Shown: positions 55,291 through 64,000, counted from the stretch's first letter. The stretch: 64,000 nucleotides of DNA from Clostridiales bacterium (GCA_004556455.1 SFGY01000002.1:1-64000); one strand, 5' to 3'. Notes: generated by a model not told the origin, from the letters alone. Program-made: numbers and translations.

Positions 55291-57753
55291 ATGAAAAAGT
55301 TTCGACAAATTGTGCTTAGTATAGCACTGACATGTGCGCTTTTAGTGATGCTTCAACCTGTGAGTATTAGTAAGGCGAGCGGTGAGCTTAGCCCTTTAAA
55401 TGCACCTGATACCGTTAGCAAAACTCCTGAGACACCTGACCCAGCAGATGCCCCTGATACCGTTAGCGATGATCCGAAGACACCTGACCCGGCAGAAGTG
55501 CCTGATACTGTAAGCGGAACTCCGGATGTACCTGACCCGGCAGAAGTGCCTGATACTGTAAGCGGAACCCCAGAGACACCTGACCCTGCAGATGGCCCTG
55601 ATACCGTTAGCGAAACTCCAGAGGAGCCTACCCTCTTTGATGCACTCGATACTATTAACGGAACTCCCGAGGAGCCTGATCCTGCAGAAGCGCCCAATGC
55701 CCTTGATGAGATCCGCGTCCCCTTACTTTCCCCCACTCCTTCCAGCGTCAGTATCCACATTAACGATCAAACGGACCAAACCTACACAAGCTTTGCTGAG
55801 GCTATCAATGCCGCAAACCCAGATGACACCCTCTTTGTTGATACGGCTTCAGATGAAATTGAAATAACAACAGGGATCACTATTCCAGCTGAAAAAAAAC
55901 TGACGATCGATTTAGGCGGTCAGACCCTGAAATCGTCCTTAGAGCCGAATAAGAATTTGTTTTATGTCTCTGGCGCGGGTTCCTTTACTCTTAAAAATGG
56001 CACTTTAATCGGAATAAAAAAAGCTGGCCAAGAGTACACAGGTCGCGCGCTCTATACTGATGGCTGCAACCTCACCGTTGACTCGGTCGAAGCAAGTGGT
56101 TTTGCAATTTCAGATAGAGGATCGGTTGTATATGCTGATGATGGCAACAACCCCGTTCAGATTTCACTGACCAATAATAACTTTCACGATAATCAAGCTC
56201 AATTTCACAATATATTTCCAGGAAGTGGCGGTGCCGTCAGAATTTCCACTAATAACCAGGATACGAAAACTTTTATCACGGGTAACACCATTCAAAACAA
56301 TCTTGTTTCAGCGGTTAGTTATGCTTTCGGCGGCGGTATTAGTTTTACTGGTAAGGGCTTATTGGAACTCAAAGGAAATACAATTTCTGCTAACCAATCA
56401 ACGGTCAGTGATACTACTTATGATCTCTATTGGTCCCACGGCGGCGGAATCAGTATCGACAGCAATTTCAACGATAGAGGAAAAAATTTGCACATCATCC
56501 TGGAAGGCAATACGATTTCTGAAAATAAAACTCAACTTTTTGGGGGTGGAATCTACTTTTTCCTGGATCAAAAAAATGGGGATATTGTCGATCTCAATTC
56601 CGGTATTTTTACCGGTAACCATTCCGGCTATGCGGGCGGTGCAATAGATTATTCATTGCATGGTCAGCCGACTTTGGTGCTTCATAATTTTTTGATGACC
56701 GGCAATAAAGCTGCGGCCGGCGGCGCCATCTGGGCTTGCCCGACTGTCCACATGGACAGCTATTCCACACTTGGCGGTGCCGCTTTGACAAATGAATTGA
56801 TCGACTCGCTTGTAGATACAAGATACAAGAATAGTGGCCATGATATTCAATTTGAAGGTGAAAACACAACTATTTCCAGTATAAAATCAGTTAATGATCC
56901 GAAAATCCACAAAGCAACGGTGGTTGACCGCACTTTCACGGGAGAAAAAATCAATTGGTATGCCGATGATGCGGGTCATTTATACAAAGAAGGAGACAAC
57001 CCTATAAACCTTAGTGATTATACCGAACGAACGACAACTTTTGGTTTGTATGGAAAAATGGAAGTTTCGGATTGGTATGAACGGTACAGGAACCAGGCCT
57101 GGCTGATTTTTGAAAATAATACGGCAGATGTTCGTGGCGGTGTCATTTCGTCCAATTCTGACATACAGATCGGCGAACCAGGGGATGTCAGACTTAAAGT
57201 TCAGAAAAAGTGGCTGGATAAGGACGGAAAGGATTTGACGGAAAATCTCCCTGAGAAGGTCAACGTGCAGCTTATTCGCAATGAAGGTCAAGCAAGTGAG
57301 TTGAAATTGGAAACGATCTCCTTAAGTAAAGAAAATAACTGGCAATATGTTTTTGAACATTTGCCATCTAAGGGTCTTGACAACGGTCAAATGATTGATT
57401 TTAGTTATTCCGTCGAGGAGGTCAGTGATCTGAAAAACTACAAAATCAGCTATCAAAACGAAAAAAATCCGACAGATGTCAACTACTCCATTATCATTAA
57501 AAACCAGATTAGCGACACACCTGAGGAAACAACTACGACAACTTCGCCCACACCGACGATTATTTGCACAACGACTCCACCGACAATCCCTCTTACCACA
57601 ACAATTCCCTGCCCGCCGACAACGACTCATCCTTATGAGCCACTCCCACGGACCGGTGAAGTGAGCAGCCTCTTTGCACTCAAAGCCTTTTTAGGCGTGG
57701 ACTTGCTGGTGTTCGTGGCTTTGCTGCTGCTGAGAAAAAGCCTGAAACCGTAA
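55291..57753 (+). CDS. LPXTG surface protein with 16-residue Pro/Asp repeats, beta-helix and Cna-B domain
   Basis: An 820-residue wall-anchored protein. Signal peptide ~1-29 (MKKFRQIVLSIALTCALLVM). Residues ~38-140 are six to seven tandem 16-residue units of the type APDTVSGTPETPDPAD. A right-handed beta-helix-like domain follows (~165-530, repeated GGGI/GGAI and GNTISxN motifs such as LKGNTISANQS and LEGNTISENKT), as in polymorphic surface adhesins. Next is a Cna-B domain (RLKVQKKWLDKDGKDLTENL, VEEVSDLKNYKISYQNE), a Thr/Pro-rich wall-spanning stretch, LPRTG, a membrane helix and a KSLKP tail. Likely an adhesin. ATG 55291 has GAGG close upstream. Confidence 0.9.
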   Translation: MKKFRQIVLSIALTCALLVMLQPVSISKASGELSPLNAPDTVSKTPETPDPADAPDTVSDDPKTPDPAEVPDTVSGTPDVPDPAEVPDTVSGTPETPDPADGPDTVSETPEEPTLFDALDTINGTPEEPDPAEAPNALDEIRVPLLSPTPSSVSIHINDQTDQTYTSFAEAINAANPDDTLFVDTASDEIEITTGITIPAEKKLTIDLGGQTLKSSLEPNKNLFYVSGAGSFTLKNGTLIGIKKAGQEYTGRALYTDGCNLTVDSVEASGFAISDRGSVVYADDGNNPVQISLTNNNFHDNQAQFHNIFPGSGGAVRISTNNQDTKTFITGNTIQNNLVSAVSYAFGGGISFTGKGLLELKGNTISANQSTVSDTTYDLYWSHGGGISIDSNFNDRGKNLHIILEGNTISENKTQLFGGGIYFFLDQKNGDIVDLNSGIFTGNHSGYAGGAIDYSLHGQPTLVLHNFLMTGNKAAAGGAIWACPTVHMDSYSTLGGAALTNELIDSLVDTRYKNSGHDIQFEGENTTISSIKSVNDPKIHKATVVDRTFTGEKINWYADDAGHLYKEGDNPINLSDYTERTTTFGLYGKMEVSDWYERYRNQAWLIFENNTADVRGGVISSNSDIQIGEPGDVRLKVQKKWLDKDGKDLTENLPEKVNVQLIRNEGQASELKLETISLSKENNWQYVFEHLPSKGLDNGQMIDFSYSVEEVSDLKNYKISYQNEKNPTDVNYSIIIKNQISDTPEETTTTTSPTPTIICTTTPPTIPLTTTIPCPPTTTHPYEPLPRTGEVSSLFALKAFLGVDLLVFVALLLLRKSLKP
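55402..55700 (+). repeat. 48-bp tandem coding repeat in the LPXTG gene
   Basis: Six full units plus a partial one of 48 bp (16 codons, PDTVS-TPE-PDPA pattern) with the later units diverged (LDTINGTPEEPDPAE). In-frame length change would extend or shorten the stalk without breaking the gene. Confidence 0.85.
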
Positions 57754-57830
57754 TCAGAGCCGCCTGAATCATGCTCAAAGTCATTTATGACCAATCATAA
57801 CGTGGATCTGTTTTGATATTTGAGACCATA

Positions 57831-57868
57831 AAAAGACGACCGGACAGTGATCAACCGGTCGTCTTTTT
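57831..57868 (+). terminator. Terminator after the beta-helix LPXTG gene
   Basis: A 13-bp stem, AAAAGACGACCGG (57831-57843) with CCGGTCGTCTTTT (57855-57867), then a T run. Being A/T at the base it may work in both directions. Confidence 0.85.
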
Positions 57869-57908
57869 CTTTGTCTTAATTTGAATAGCATTTGCATTGC
57901 AATAGATA

Positions 57909-57914
57909 TATAAT
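57909..57914 (+). promoter_or_regulatory. Predicted -10 of the second dinJ copy
   Basis: A perfect TATAAT in a ~70-bp segment conserved with the region upstream of copy 1 (36700-36767). AAGGAGG (57923-57929) follows. Confidence 0.5.
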
Positions 57915-57936
57915 AAATGTAAAAGGAGGCAAAATC

Positions 57937-58212
57937 ATGAGCGAAACGACTAATTTCAGCGTCCGAATGGATAAACAAGTTAAGCAGGAAAGTGAAAGCT
58001 TATTTAAGGAGCTGGGCATGAATCTTACCACAGCCATTAACGTCTTTTTACGTCAGGCGATCCGCTCAGGAGGTTTTCCTTTCTCAGTAAAAATGGAGCA
58101 GCCTAACGCTGAGACGTTTCTGGCATTGCGAGAATCCGATGAGTTGCTGAAAAGCAAAACGACAAAGCGATATGCAGATGTCGAGGAAGCTCTCAGGGAA
58201 TTAAAAAGATGA
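57937..58212 (+). CDS. DinJ/RelB-family antitoxin (copy 2, orphan)
   Basis: A 91-residue ribbon-helix-helix antitoxin identical to the 36768 copy except at six positions (N21S, A25E, H55Q, L61F, V76T, K87R). It has a strong ribosome binding site but no functional toxin: yafQ is reduced to a stub. It could still bind and neutralise the toxin from the first locus or co-repress it. Confidence 0.9.
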   Translation: MSETTNFSVRMDKQVKQESESLFKELGMNLTTAINVFLRQAIRSGGFPFSVKMEQPNAETFLALRESDELLKSKTTKRYADVEEALRELKR

Positions 58213-58247
58213 ATCTTCAGACTGTTTAAACCGGACGCTTTAAAATG
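58209..58247 (+). pseudogene. yafQ stub fused to the start of the next gene
   Basis: ATG 58209 reads MNLQTV and stops at TAA 58227. The following bases still match the copy 1 toxin (CGCTTYAAAA, ending near 58244). The match then jumps to the sequence at 37384 (AAGAAACTTCATTACC), showing a deletion of ~300 bp relative to copy 1. Confidence 0.8.
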
Positions 58248-59378
58248 GACAAGAAACTTCATTACCAGGGTTATATTATTTACCGCACACGGATACAGCG
58301 AAATTGGAGCCAGGCGGGCTTGTGCAGGGGGATTTGCACCGTTTCGTATTTGTCTAAAATCGAAACGGGCAAGGCGGAGCCGTCGGAGGAAATATTGCGG
58401 CTCCTCCTGGAACGGCTGGGTCTGAAAAGCGATAAGGAATTAGAACGAGAAGCCGCTGAGCTTGCGGATCAAGCCTGGGAGGCCCTTTTTGAAGGTCGCC
58501 TGGCAAAGTTCAGCAATCTTCTTAAGGGAATCGAGCTCAAACGTTATGAAGCTGTCCCTGCCTGGCTTGATTTAGCTTTACTGTCTTCGGAAAAACCCCT
58601 GGATAAGGCTCTTGAGTTTTGTATGGACACGCGGCAGCTTGCTCAGCAGCGGATATTGCAGGGACAGATGGCTGAAGCGCTGCAGCTCATGCCTAATGCC
58701 TATACTACTCTCAGGCTGGGGAGAGCTGAGTATCGAGCCGGGAACTACACTGCCGCCATCCATACGCTGCAGACGGCTTATGAGCTTGCAAGCCGGGAGG
58801 GTATGGCGCGGTATATGCTGGAGGCCAAGCTCCTGCTCGGCAACAGTTATTGTAATCTGCAGGATTTACCCAATATGGAACGGCACTATCGGGTAGGGCA
58901 GAGGCTTGCTGAGGATCTGCAAGATCAGAGAGTGCTGCAGATCATTGGTTACAATACGGCCTCGGCCTGGATTGAGATCGGTCGCTATGAGGAGGCTTAC
59001 ACGTGGTTCTCCGGGCAGAAAGACCTCAGCATGATGGCTCTGCATAAACTCGCCATCTGCTGTGAAAAGACGGGCCGCCGTGAGGAGGCCTTTAACGCCT
59101 TGGAACAGGCAGAATCACTGGTCAGCGACCATATGGATTCCTCGCTTGCACGGCAGCTTTTGGCTCTAGTTCGGTATCGCCTGGAACACCCGGATTATCT
59201 TACCGAGGAAGACTATGGCACCTTGCTTATGGAGAGTTTTAATCGCCTTCGCAGAGAAATGCCGGCCGGTTATGCGAGTTTTCACCTGCCCTGGGTGCTC
59301 GAATGGTTAAAGGCCAGCAGGCAGTACAAGAAAGCTTGTGAGCTGATGGAGGAATTTCACAAAGGAACTTCACGATAA
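58245..59378 (+). CDS. HTH regulator with TPR-like C-terminal domain
   Basis: A 377-residue protein. An N-terminal Xre-type HTH (~8-62: RIQRNWSQAGLCRGICTVSY, LSKIETGKAEPSEEI) is followed by helical repeats typical of TPR folds (YTTLRLGRAEYRAGNYTAAI; ARYMLEAKLLLGNSYCNLQD). The layout resembles Rgg/PlcR-like regulators that may sense peptides, but such ligand binding is not shown. Its own ribosome binding site has been lost in the yafQ deletion (copy 1 still has AAAAGGAT), so translation may be weak. An MFS transporter gene follows 119 bp downstream. Confidence 0.85.
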   Translation: MDKKLHYQGYIIYRTRIQRNWSQAGLCRGICTVSYLSKIETGKAEPSEEILRLLLERLGLKSDKELEREAAELADQAWEALFEGRLAKFSNLLKGIELKRYEAVPAWLDLALLSSEKPLDKALEFCMDTRQLAQQRILQGQMAEALQLMPNAYTTLRLGRAEYRAGNYTAAIHTLQTAYELASREGMARYMLEAKLLLGNSYCNLQDLPNMERHYRVGQRLAEDLQDQRVLQIIGYNTASAWIEIGRYEEAYTWFSGQKDLSMMALHKLAICCEKTGRREEAFNALEQAESLVSDHMDSSLARQLLALVRYRLEHPDYLTEEDYGTLLMESFNRLRREMPAGYASFHLPWVLEWLKASRQYKKACELMEEFHKGTSR

Positions 59379-59497
59379 TTTTCCTGAAGGATAATTCTAA
59401 AATGCTGTTAAGTTATTATTTTTAAAGAAAATTTCCCAAATATAGGGTATGTCATCTGTTTCACTGCATTGCTAGACTATTTGCAGAGGTGATACAG

Positions 59498-60739
59498 ATG
59501 AAAACAGCAAAACTTTGGACACGAAATTTCCGCCTGCTCATCCTGGCGTCCGCTATGGGGGCCATAGGCACAATCGCGGGAGGCTTTGCCTTAGCCTTTT
59601 TGGTCTTTGATGAAACCGGCAGCACCCTGGCATCGGCGCTTATTTTAGCCATTCAGCTTTTACCGCACCTTTTACTCCCAATTCTGGTTGCGCCATTCAT
59701 GGATCGCCTCCCCCGAAAATCTTTTCTGGTAGCGGGCGATATTGCAAATGCTTTTTTCCTTGCCGGAATGGGTCTGTGGCTTTTATTTTCTAAATTTTCC
59801 TATACGGCTTATCTGGGCGCGTCATTACTGCTGGCCTGCCTTGGAGCGGTTGATGATTTGGCTTTCACCAGCATCTTTCCCGAGCTCATCCCGGAAGGAG
59901 CCGAGCAAAAAGGCTTCGCGGTGACCTCCATGCTTTATCCGATCTTAAAGGTCGTCATGACTCCCCTGGCGGCTGTTCTTTTGGATACGCTGGGAGTGGC
60001 CTGGATCATCATGGCTCAGAGCGTCCTCTCTCTGGCGGCGGCCATCACAGAGAGCTTTATTCAGCTGGACGAAACGGAGCGGAAAAAACGTCCGGCATAT
60101 TCTCTGCAGGCATGGGCAGGGGATATCGTCGAAGCCGCGCAGTATTTGAAGAAGGAGCACGGCCTTCGCAGCATCTACGAGTACATGGCGGTGACTAATG
60201 GCGTGGCCAGTGGCTTTTCCCCTGTCTTAGTAGCCTTCTTCCGTACGGCTCCGGGTTTTACCGCGGCCATGTACTCCGCCTTTTCTGTCGTAGAGTTTGC
60301 CGGGCGTAGCCTCGGAAGTGCACTGCAATACCGAATCAATATTCCTGATAAAAAGAAGTTTGGCTTTACCTTTTTTGTCTATCAGGTTTATGAAACGATG
60401 GATATGTGTCTGCTCTGGCTGTCTTATCCGCTGATGCTGGTCAATCGCGGACTCTGTGGATTTCTCGGCAGCAACAGTGCCATTCTGAGAAATGCAGCTG
60501 TGCAGCGTTATATCCCCGAAAAGCTTCGCTCACGTGTTAACGCCTTCAATAGCGTTCTGATCACGGCCGGTGCGAGTGTTTTTTCTTTGGTGATTGGGTT
60601 TCTGGGCGAAATTCTTGACTATAGAGCCTGTGTCACAACAGGCGGCGCTATCGCCATGCTTGCATGCTGGTTATTGATATTTGGCAGGCGAAAAGAGGTG
60701 CGGATGGTATATGATGTACAGAAAGAGAAGAAGATCTAA
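59498..60739 (+). CDS. MFS transporter
   Basis: A 413-residue, ~12-helix major facilitator protein. It has an MFS-type N-terminal half (ASAMGAIGTIAGGFALAFLV, then FMDRLPRKSFLVAGD, the signature A-like loop after helix 2) and a C-terminal half with VQRYIPEKLRSRVNAFNSVL. The pattern resembles MFS_3-type drug or macrolide efflux proteins. ATG 59498 is chosen because GAGGTG sits 7 bp upstream. It follows the HTH/TPR regulator, which may control it. Confidence 0.92.
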   Translation: MKTAKLWTRNFRLLILASAMGAIGTIAGGFALAFLVFDETGSTLASALILAIQLLPHLLLPILVAPFMDRLPRKSFLVAGDIANAFFLAGMGLWLLFSKFSYTAYLGASLLLACLGAVDDLAFTSIFPELIPEGAEQKGFAVTSMLYPILKVVMTPLAAVLLDTLGVAWIIMAQSVLSLAAAITESFIQLDETERKKRPAYSLQAWAGDIVEAAQYLKKEHGLRSIYEYMAVTNGVASGFSPVLVAFFRTAPGFTAAMYSAFSVVEFAGRSLGSALQYRINIPDKKKFGFTFFVYQVYETMDMCLLWLSYPLMLVNRGLCGFLGSNSAILRNAAVQRYIPEKLRSRVNAFNSVLITAGASVFSLVIGFLGEILDYRACVTTGGAIAMLACWLLIFGRRKEVRMVYDVQKEKKI

Positions 60740-60801
60740 ACTGTACGCGAGTCAGATGAAGTCAGTAGAAAGATAAACTCAGGAAAGAAGAGGGCAAATC
60801 T

Positions 60802-61677
60802 ATGAGGTGGCAGGGACGAAGAAGCAGCAGCAACATGCAAAGCAGCGGACGAGGAGTCAGGAGAGGAGCGGCCATTAGCGGTGTCGGTCTGATTCTTGGC
60901 CTGCTGGCCTTTCTCATAACGAAAAATCCATTTGCAGCCATCAATATCGCCTTGAATGGCGGCGCGCTTCAGCCCGGACCTGTTGAGACACAGGAGTTGC
61001 AGCTGAACGCAGATGAGCAGGAACTCTACGATTACAGTGGGGTTGTGCTGGCCGATACCGAGGACACCTGGCATGACATTCTGAAAAAATACGGGCACAG
61101 GTATAAGGAGCCACAGCTCCTGATTTTTCAGGATAATACGCAATCCGGCTGCGGGATTGCTTCAGCAGGGATGGGCCCCTTCTACTGCAGTCTTGATCGC
61201 AGTATCTATATGGATCTCGCTTTTTATCGCATGTTGATCGATGAGTTCGGGGCCGACGAAGGCGATTTCATACTGAGCTACGTGATTTCACATGAAGTCG
61301 GCCATCATGTTCAGAACGAACTGGGTATTCTCGATCAGGTGCACCGGGCGCAGCGCGGCAGCTCGTCGGAAGCAGCCAATGAGTTGTCCGTCAGACTGGA
61401 ACTCCAGGCCGACTATCTGGCAGGCGTGGTCGCACGCCATCAGGGCGAAGCGGGTTATCTCGAAAAAGGCGATATTGAAGAAGCCATATCTGCGGCCTGG
61501 GTGATTGGCGACGATGCCATTCAAAAGCAGAAAAGAGGCTACGTCCAGCCGGAAAGCTTTACGCATGGCAGCAGTGAGCAACGCACCCGCTGGTTTCAAA
61601 AAGGCTATGACGCAGGGGATCTTTCTGATTTTGACACCTTCGATACCGAAAAATATCCGGATGCTTCCGACCTCTGA
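60802..61677 (+). CDS. YpfJ-family neutral zinc metallopeptidase
   Basis: A 291-residue protein matching the YpfJ family: MRWQGRRSSSN start, a membrane anchor (~25-45), then an extracytoplasmic domain with GCGIASAGMGPFYC (the conserved cysteine pair region), YMDLAFYRML and the zincin motif SYVISHEVGHHVQN (HEVGHH at ~163-168), EANELSVRLELQADYLAGV with the third ligand Glu, and a GSSEQRTRWFQKG ending. Membrane-bound protease; substrate unknown. ATG 60802 is preceded by AAGAGGG. Confidence 0.95.
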   Translation: MRWQGRRSSSNMQSSGRGVRRGAAISGVGLILGLLAFLITKNPFAAINIALNGGALQPGPVETQELQLNADEQELYDYSGVVLADTEDTWHDILKKYGHRYKEPQLLIFQDNTQSGCGIASAGMGPFYCSLDRSIYMDLAFYRMLIDEFGADEGDFILSYVISHEVGHHVQNELGILDQVHRAQRGSSSEAANELSVRLELQADYLAGVVARHQGEAGYLEKGDIEEAISAAWVIGDDAIQKQKRGYVQPESFTHGSSEQRTRWFQKGYDAGDLSDFDTFDTEKYPDASDL

Positions 61678-61721
61678 GCAAAAGTACATCGCGATTTTGC
61701 TATATCCCGGAGACAAACAAG

Positions 61722-63590
61722 ATGAAACAAGAGCCTGAATATCTGGTATTCAGCGGCGAAATGCCGCCGCAGTTTGATGAGGCCATGGCCGAACTCGGTC
61801 CGCTGCTGGGCTTTGTTCCCGCGTCTGAAGGAATTCCTGTGGAAGTTTTTCGGGCGAAAGCCGTCGTCGTGGAAAAGCAGGGACCGCATGTACGGATGGG
61901 CTGGCATAAGCCGGTGCAGCTCTATCGTGCGCTCTCACTTCTGCGCGGAGCGTGGGATCAGGATGAGTTCCGACGCGAGGAGCAACCCTGCTTTGAAACA
62001 GGCATGATGTTCGACGTCTCGCGCAACGCCTGTCTGCGCCCCGATACGCTGCGCAGTTTTTTGCGGCGCATGGCTCTGATGGGCCTGGATGTGGGTATGC
62101 TCTATACCGAGGACACGTATGAAGTTCCCGGCGAGCCCTATATCGGCTATATGCGGGGCCGCTATTCCCAGAAAGAATTACGCGAACTCGATGATTACGC
62201 AGCACTTTTCGGCATCGAGCTTATTCCTTGCATCCAGACGTTAGGACATCTTAATCGTGTCCTGCATTGGCCTGCAATGGCGCATTATGCGGATAACGAT
62301 GAAGTGCTTCTGACCGACAGTGAGGAAAGCTATGCGCTTTTGCGGCGTATGCTCAAAGCGGCCTCTGCGCCCTATCGCAGCCGCCGTATTCATATCGGTA
62401 TGGACGAAGCGGACGGCCTCGGCCTGGGGGCGCATCTGGCAGCTCACGGCTACGAAGACCCGCACGCCATCATACGGCGGCATCTGCTTCGCGTGAAGGA
62501 GACCACCGATGAGCTGGGTCTAAAGCCGATGATCTGGAGCGATATGTATTTCCGCCTGAGCTCGCCCACCAACGGCTATTACGACGGGGATCCGCAGCCT
62601 GAGACGGCGGGGGTCGTGCCGGGCGTGCAGCTGATTTACTGGGATTATTACCATCACAACGAGAGTGATTACTCGGCGATGCTGGAAAAACATCAAAGGC
62701 TCACCGAACGTCCGCTCTTTGCCGGGGGGATCTGGACCTGGGCAGGGCCGACGCCGGATTATGACAAAACGCTGGCGACGACGATACCGGCACTCAGCGC
62801 CTGTAAAAAGGCGGGCGTGCCCTTTGTGCTGGCGACAGCCTGGGGCGATGACGGCGCAGAGACCAACCTGCTCACCGCCCTTCCGGGCATGCAGCTTTAT
62901 GCCGAATTTGCCTACACCGGGACTTATGACGCGGCTTGGCTGGCCCGGCGCTTTGCCACCTGCTGTGGCGCGGACATCGCGCCTTTCCTGGGCCTCTCCA
63001 GATTTAATCGGGTGCCGGGGATGAACTCCGCCTTACGCATGCCCGTCAATGCCGCCAAATTTTTGCTTTATCAGGATCCTCTCGTCCAGCTTTTCGCAAA
63101 AGATACCGAAGGACTGCCGATGGCGCGCCATTATGAAAAACTGGCGGTGGAATATGAGGCCTGCGCCGCAGCAGGTGGCCCCTACGTGAAGGTGATGGAG
63201 TTTTATACCAAACTTGCCCGCGTGCTGGCAGGCAAGTGCCGCTGGCACGAAAACATCAAAGCAGCAGTGGCTCAGGATGACAGGGAGCGCGCAAAAGACC
63301 TGGCAGAGGGTTTGCTGGAAAGCTTAGAGCAAGTGGAGGCTCTGCGTCTCAGCTGGCGCGTGCTGTGGCAATCCACCAACAAGGCCTACGGCTTCGAAAT
63401 CATCGACGGTCGCATGGGCGCTCTCCGCGCACGTCTGGAAACAGCACACAGTCGTGTGCTTGCGTGGGTTCGAGGCGAAGCAGACGAGACCCTGCCGGAA
63501 CTTAAAGAGCCAGGCCTTCCCTACATCCAGCGTGAGGGTGGCCTGGCTGGCAGCTATCTCTGGAGCGAAATCGTTTCCGCCTGCAGATAG
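61722..63590 (+). CDS. GH20-like beta-N-acetylhexosaminidase
   Basis: A 622-residue cytosolic glycosidase (no signal peptide). A short N-terminal beta domain is followed by a TIM barrel with MFDVSRNACLRPDTLRSFLR, MLYTEDTYEVPGEPYIGYMR, IPCIQTLGHL, and the catalytic Asp-Glu pair in RRIHIGMDEADGLGLG (~residue 225). GGIWTWAGPTPDY and LATAWGDDGAETN continue the active-site rim, and a helical C-terminal domain ends the protein. It likely releases GlcNAc or GalNAc from imported oligosaccharides. ATG 61722 follows CCCGGAGACA. The next gene is convergent. Confidence 0.88.
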   Translation: MKQEPEYLVFSGEMPPQFDEAMAELGPLLGFVPASEGIPVEVFRAKAVVVEKQGPHVRMGWHKPVQLYRALSLLRGAWDQDEFRREEQPCFETGMMFDVSRNACLRPDTLRSFLRRMALMGLDVGMLYTEDTYEVPGEPYIGYMRGRYSQKELRELDDYAALFGIELIPCIQTLGHLNRVLHWPAMAHYADNDEVLLTDSEESYALLRRMLKAASAPYRSRRIHIGMDEADGLGLGAHLAAHGYEDPHAIIRRHLLRVKETTDELGLKPMIWSDMYFRLSSPTNGYYDGDPQPETAGVVPGVQLIYWDYYHHNESDYSAMLEKHQRLTERPLFAGGIWTWAGPTPDYDKTLATTIPALSACKKAGVPFVLATAWGDDGAETNLLTALPGMQLYAEFAYTGTYDAAWLARRFATCCGADIAPFLGLSRFNRVPGMNSALRMPVNAAKFLLYQDPLVQLFAKDTEGLPMARHYEKLAVEYEACAAAGGPYVKVMEFYTKLARVLAGKCRWHENIKAAVAQDDRERAKDLAEGLLESLEQVEALRLSWRVLWQSTNKAYGFEIIDGRMGALRARLETAHSRVLAWVRGEADETLPELKEPGLPYIQREGGLAGSYLWSEIVSACR

Positions 63591-63640
63591 CTTGATAAAA
63601 AATGGAATGGCTCCCTGACAGACTTGATCGAACGATTTGA

Positions 63641-64000
63641 TCAGGCTTTTTCTTTTGCGATGAGGGCAGCTTTTTCTTCGGCGCTCAGGTAGGCGGAAGG
63701 AGCTGCTTCAACTCCACGCTTCCATTCAATCAGATTAACAAGATAGAAAGTGATGACACCGACAGCGCAGCCGAAAACGACGGGCAGAATACCCAGGTAG
63801 AAGCCACCGCCGGAGAGAACCTGCCAGATGATAACTCCGATGGTTCCGCTGAGAATAGAGAGTAAGCCGGAATTTTTCGTGGCCCGTGGCACCACAAGCC
63901 CCAGTCCATAAGCAGCGAAAGGTCCCGCACAGCGTATTGCGAAAGCGAAGGTGTTCATGGTTACCAGGCTGATACCCAAAAAAGAAATGGCCATGGCAAT
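63641..64000 (-). CDS. Sodium:solute symporter family transporter, 3' end only
   Basis: Minus-strand gene running off the right edge; the last ~119 residues are present. It has three helices, including the AFAIRCAGPFAAYGLGLVVP and RATKNSGLLSILSGTIGVI blocks typical of the C-terminus of SSS-family symporters, and a charged cytoplasmic tail (LSAEEKAALIAKEKA). The solute is unknown. It converges with the hexosaminidase gene, 50 bp apart. Confidence 0.85.
   Translation of the reverse strand: MAMAISFLGISLVTMNTFAFAIRCAGPFAAYGLGLVVPRATKNSGLLSILSGTIGVIIWQVLSGGGFYLGILPVVFGCAVGVITFYLVNLIEWKRGVEAAPSAYLSAEEKAALIAKEKA

Overview
The window looks like a chromosomal segment of a Gram-positive Bacillota, most likely a clostridial anaerobe or relative. 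Evidence: two LPXTG sortase-anchored surface proteins with Cna-B/SpaA and SHIRT modules, lipoprotein and Sec signal peptides, GGAGG-type ribosome binding sites, a HelD-type helicase and MsmK/UgpC-type sugar ABC transporters. I cannot name the genus. Housekeeping blocks (about 7.6-36.4 kb and 58.2-64 kb) look compositionally uniform and GC-richer; accessory DNA (0.3-3.3 kb and about 36.6-58.2 kb) is patchier, AT-richer and full of repeats, gene fragments and toxin-antitoxin modules.

Layout. 0-3.3 kb: tail of an iron/cobalamin-type ABC ATPase, a three-gene HipBST-type toxin-antitoxin operon behind three evenly spaced operators, a small secreted protein, then a second degenerate copy of the same ATPase tail. 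3.3-7.5 kb: a giant VWA-SHIRT-SpaA LPXTG protein whose frame is broken at a G6 run. 7.6-20.7 kb: gpmI, a Tyr/Asp-repeat membrane protein, an OatA-like acyltransferase, a secreted acidic protein, an ABC-2 exporter with two permeases, and an iron/cobalamin-type uptake operon. 20.6-29.7 kb (minus strand): a maltose-type ABC importer (binding protein, coiled-coil MalF, MalG, MalK), then an Xaa-Pro aminopeptidase and a histidine phosphatase. 30.1-36.4 kb: exodeoxyribonuclease III, a small helical protein, a large DUF2079-like membrane protein and a HelD-like helicase.

36.4-38.3 kb: tRNA-Gly(GCC) and tRNA-Cys(GCA) behind a strong promoter, followed by a DinJ-YafQ islet bounded by a direct repeat made of the tRNA-Gly 3' end plus the whole tRNA-Cys. 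38.3-45.5 kb: the most unusual gene set: a MalK-type ATPase, a radical-SAM stub, a propeller-like domain fused to a solute-binding protein, a MalF-type permease, a MalG-type permease fused to an adaptor-like extracytoplasmic domain, and a further membrane protein. 45.6-47.5 kb: an internally deleted IS66 relic, a secreted-protein fragment and a VanZ-like protein. 47.5-53.1 kb: a membrane-anchored Xre regulator, a 38-residue secreted peptide, a frameshifted lipoprotein, a large ABC-2/M1-like membrane protein, an ABC ATPase and a small permease. 53.2-58.2 kb: an AAA/DUF4143 ATPase and a beta-helix LPXTG protein between repeats. 58.2-64 kb: an orphan DinJ copy with a yafQ stub fused to the start of an HTH/TPR regulator, an MFS transporter, a YpfJ-like zinc metallopeptidase, a GH20-like hexosaminidase and the end of a sodium:solute symporter.

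Recurring themes are sugar/peptide-type ABC transport, cell-wall surface display, and small mobile or selfish modules inserted beside tRNAs and terminators. Two kinds of 21-bp-phased repeat array, a family of covarying terminator hairpins, and shared fragments between 37.4 and 58.2 kb show repeated local rearrangement. All family assignments are from reading motifs by eye; no database search was run.
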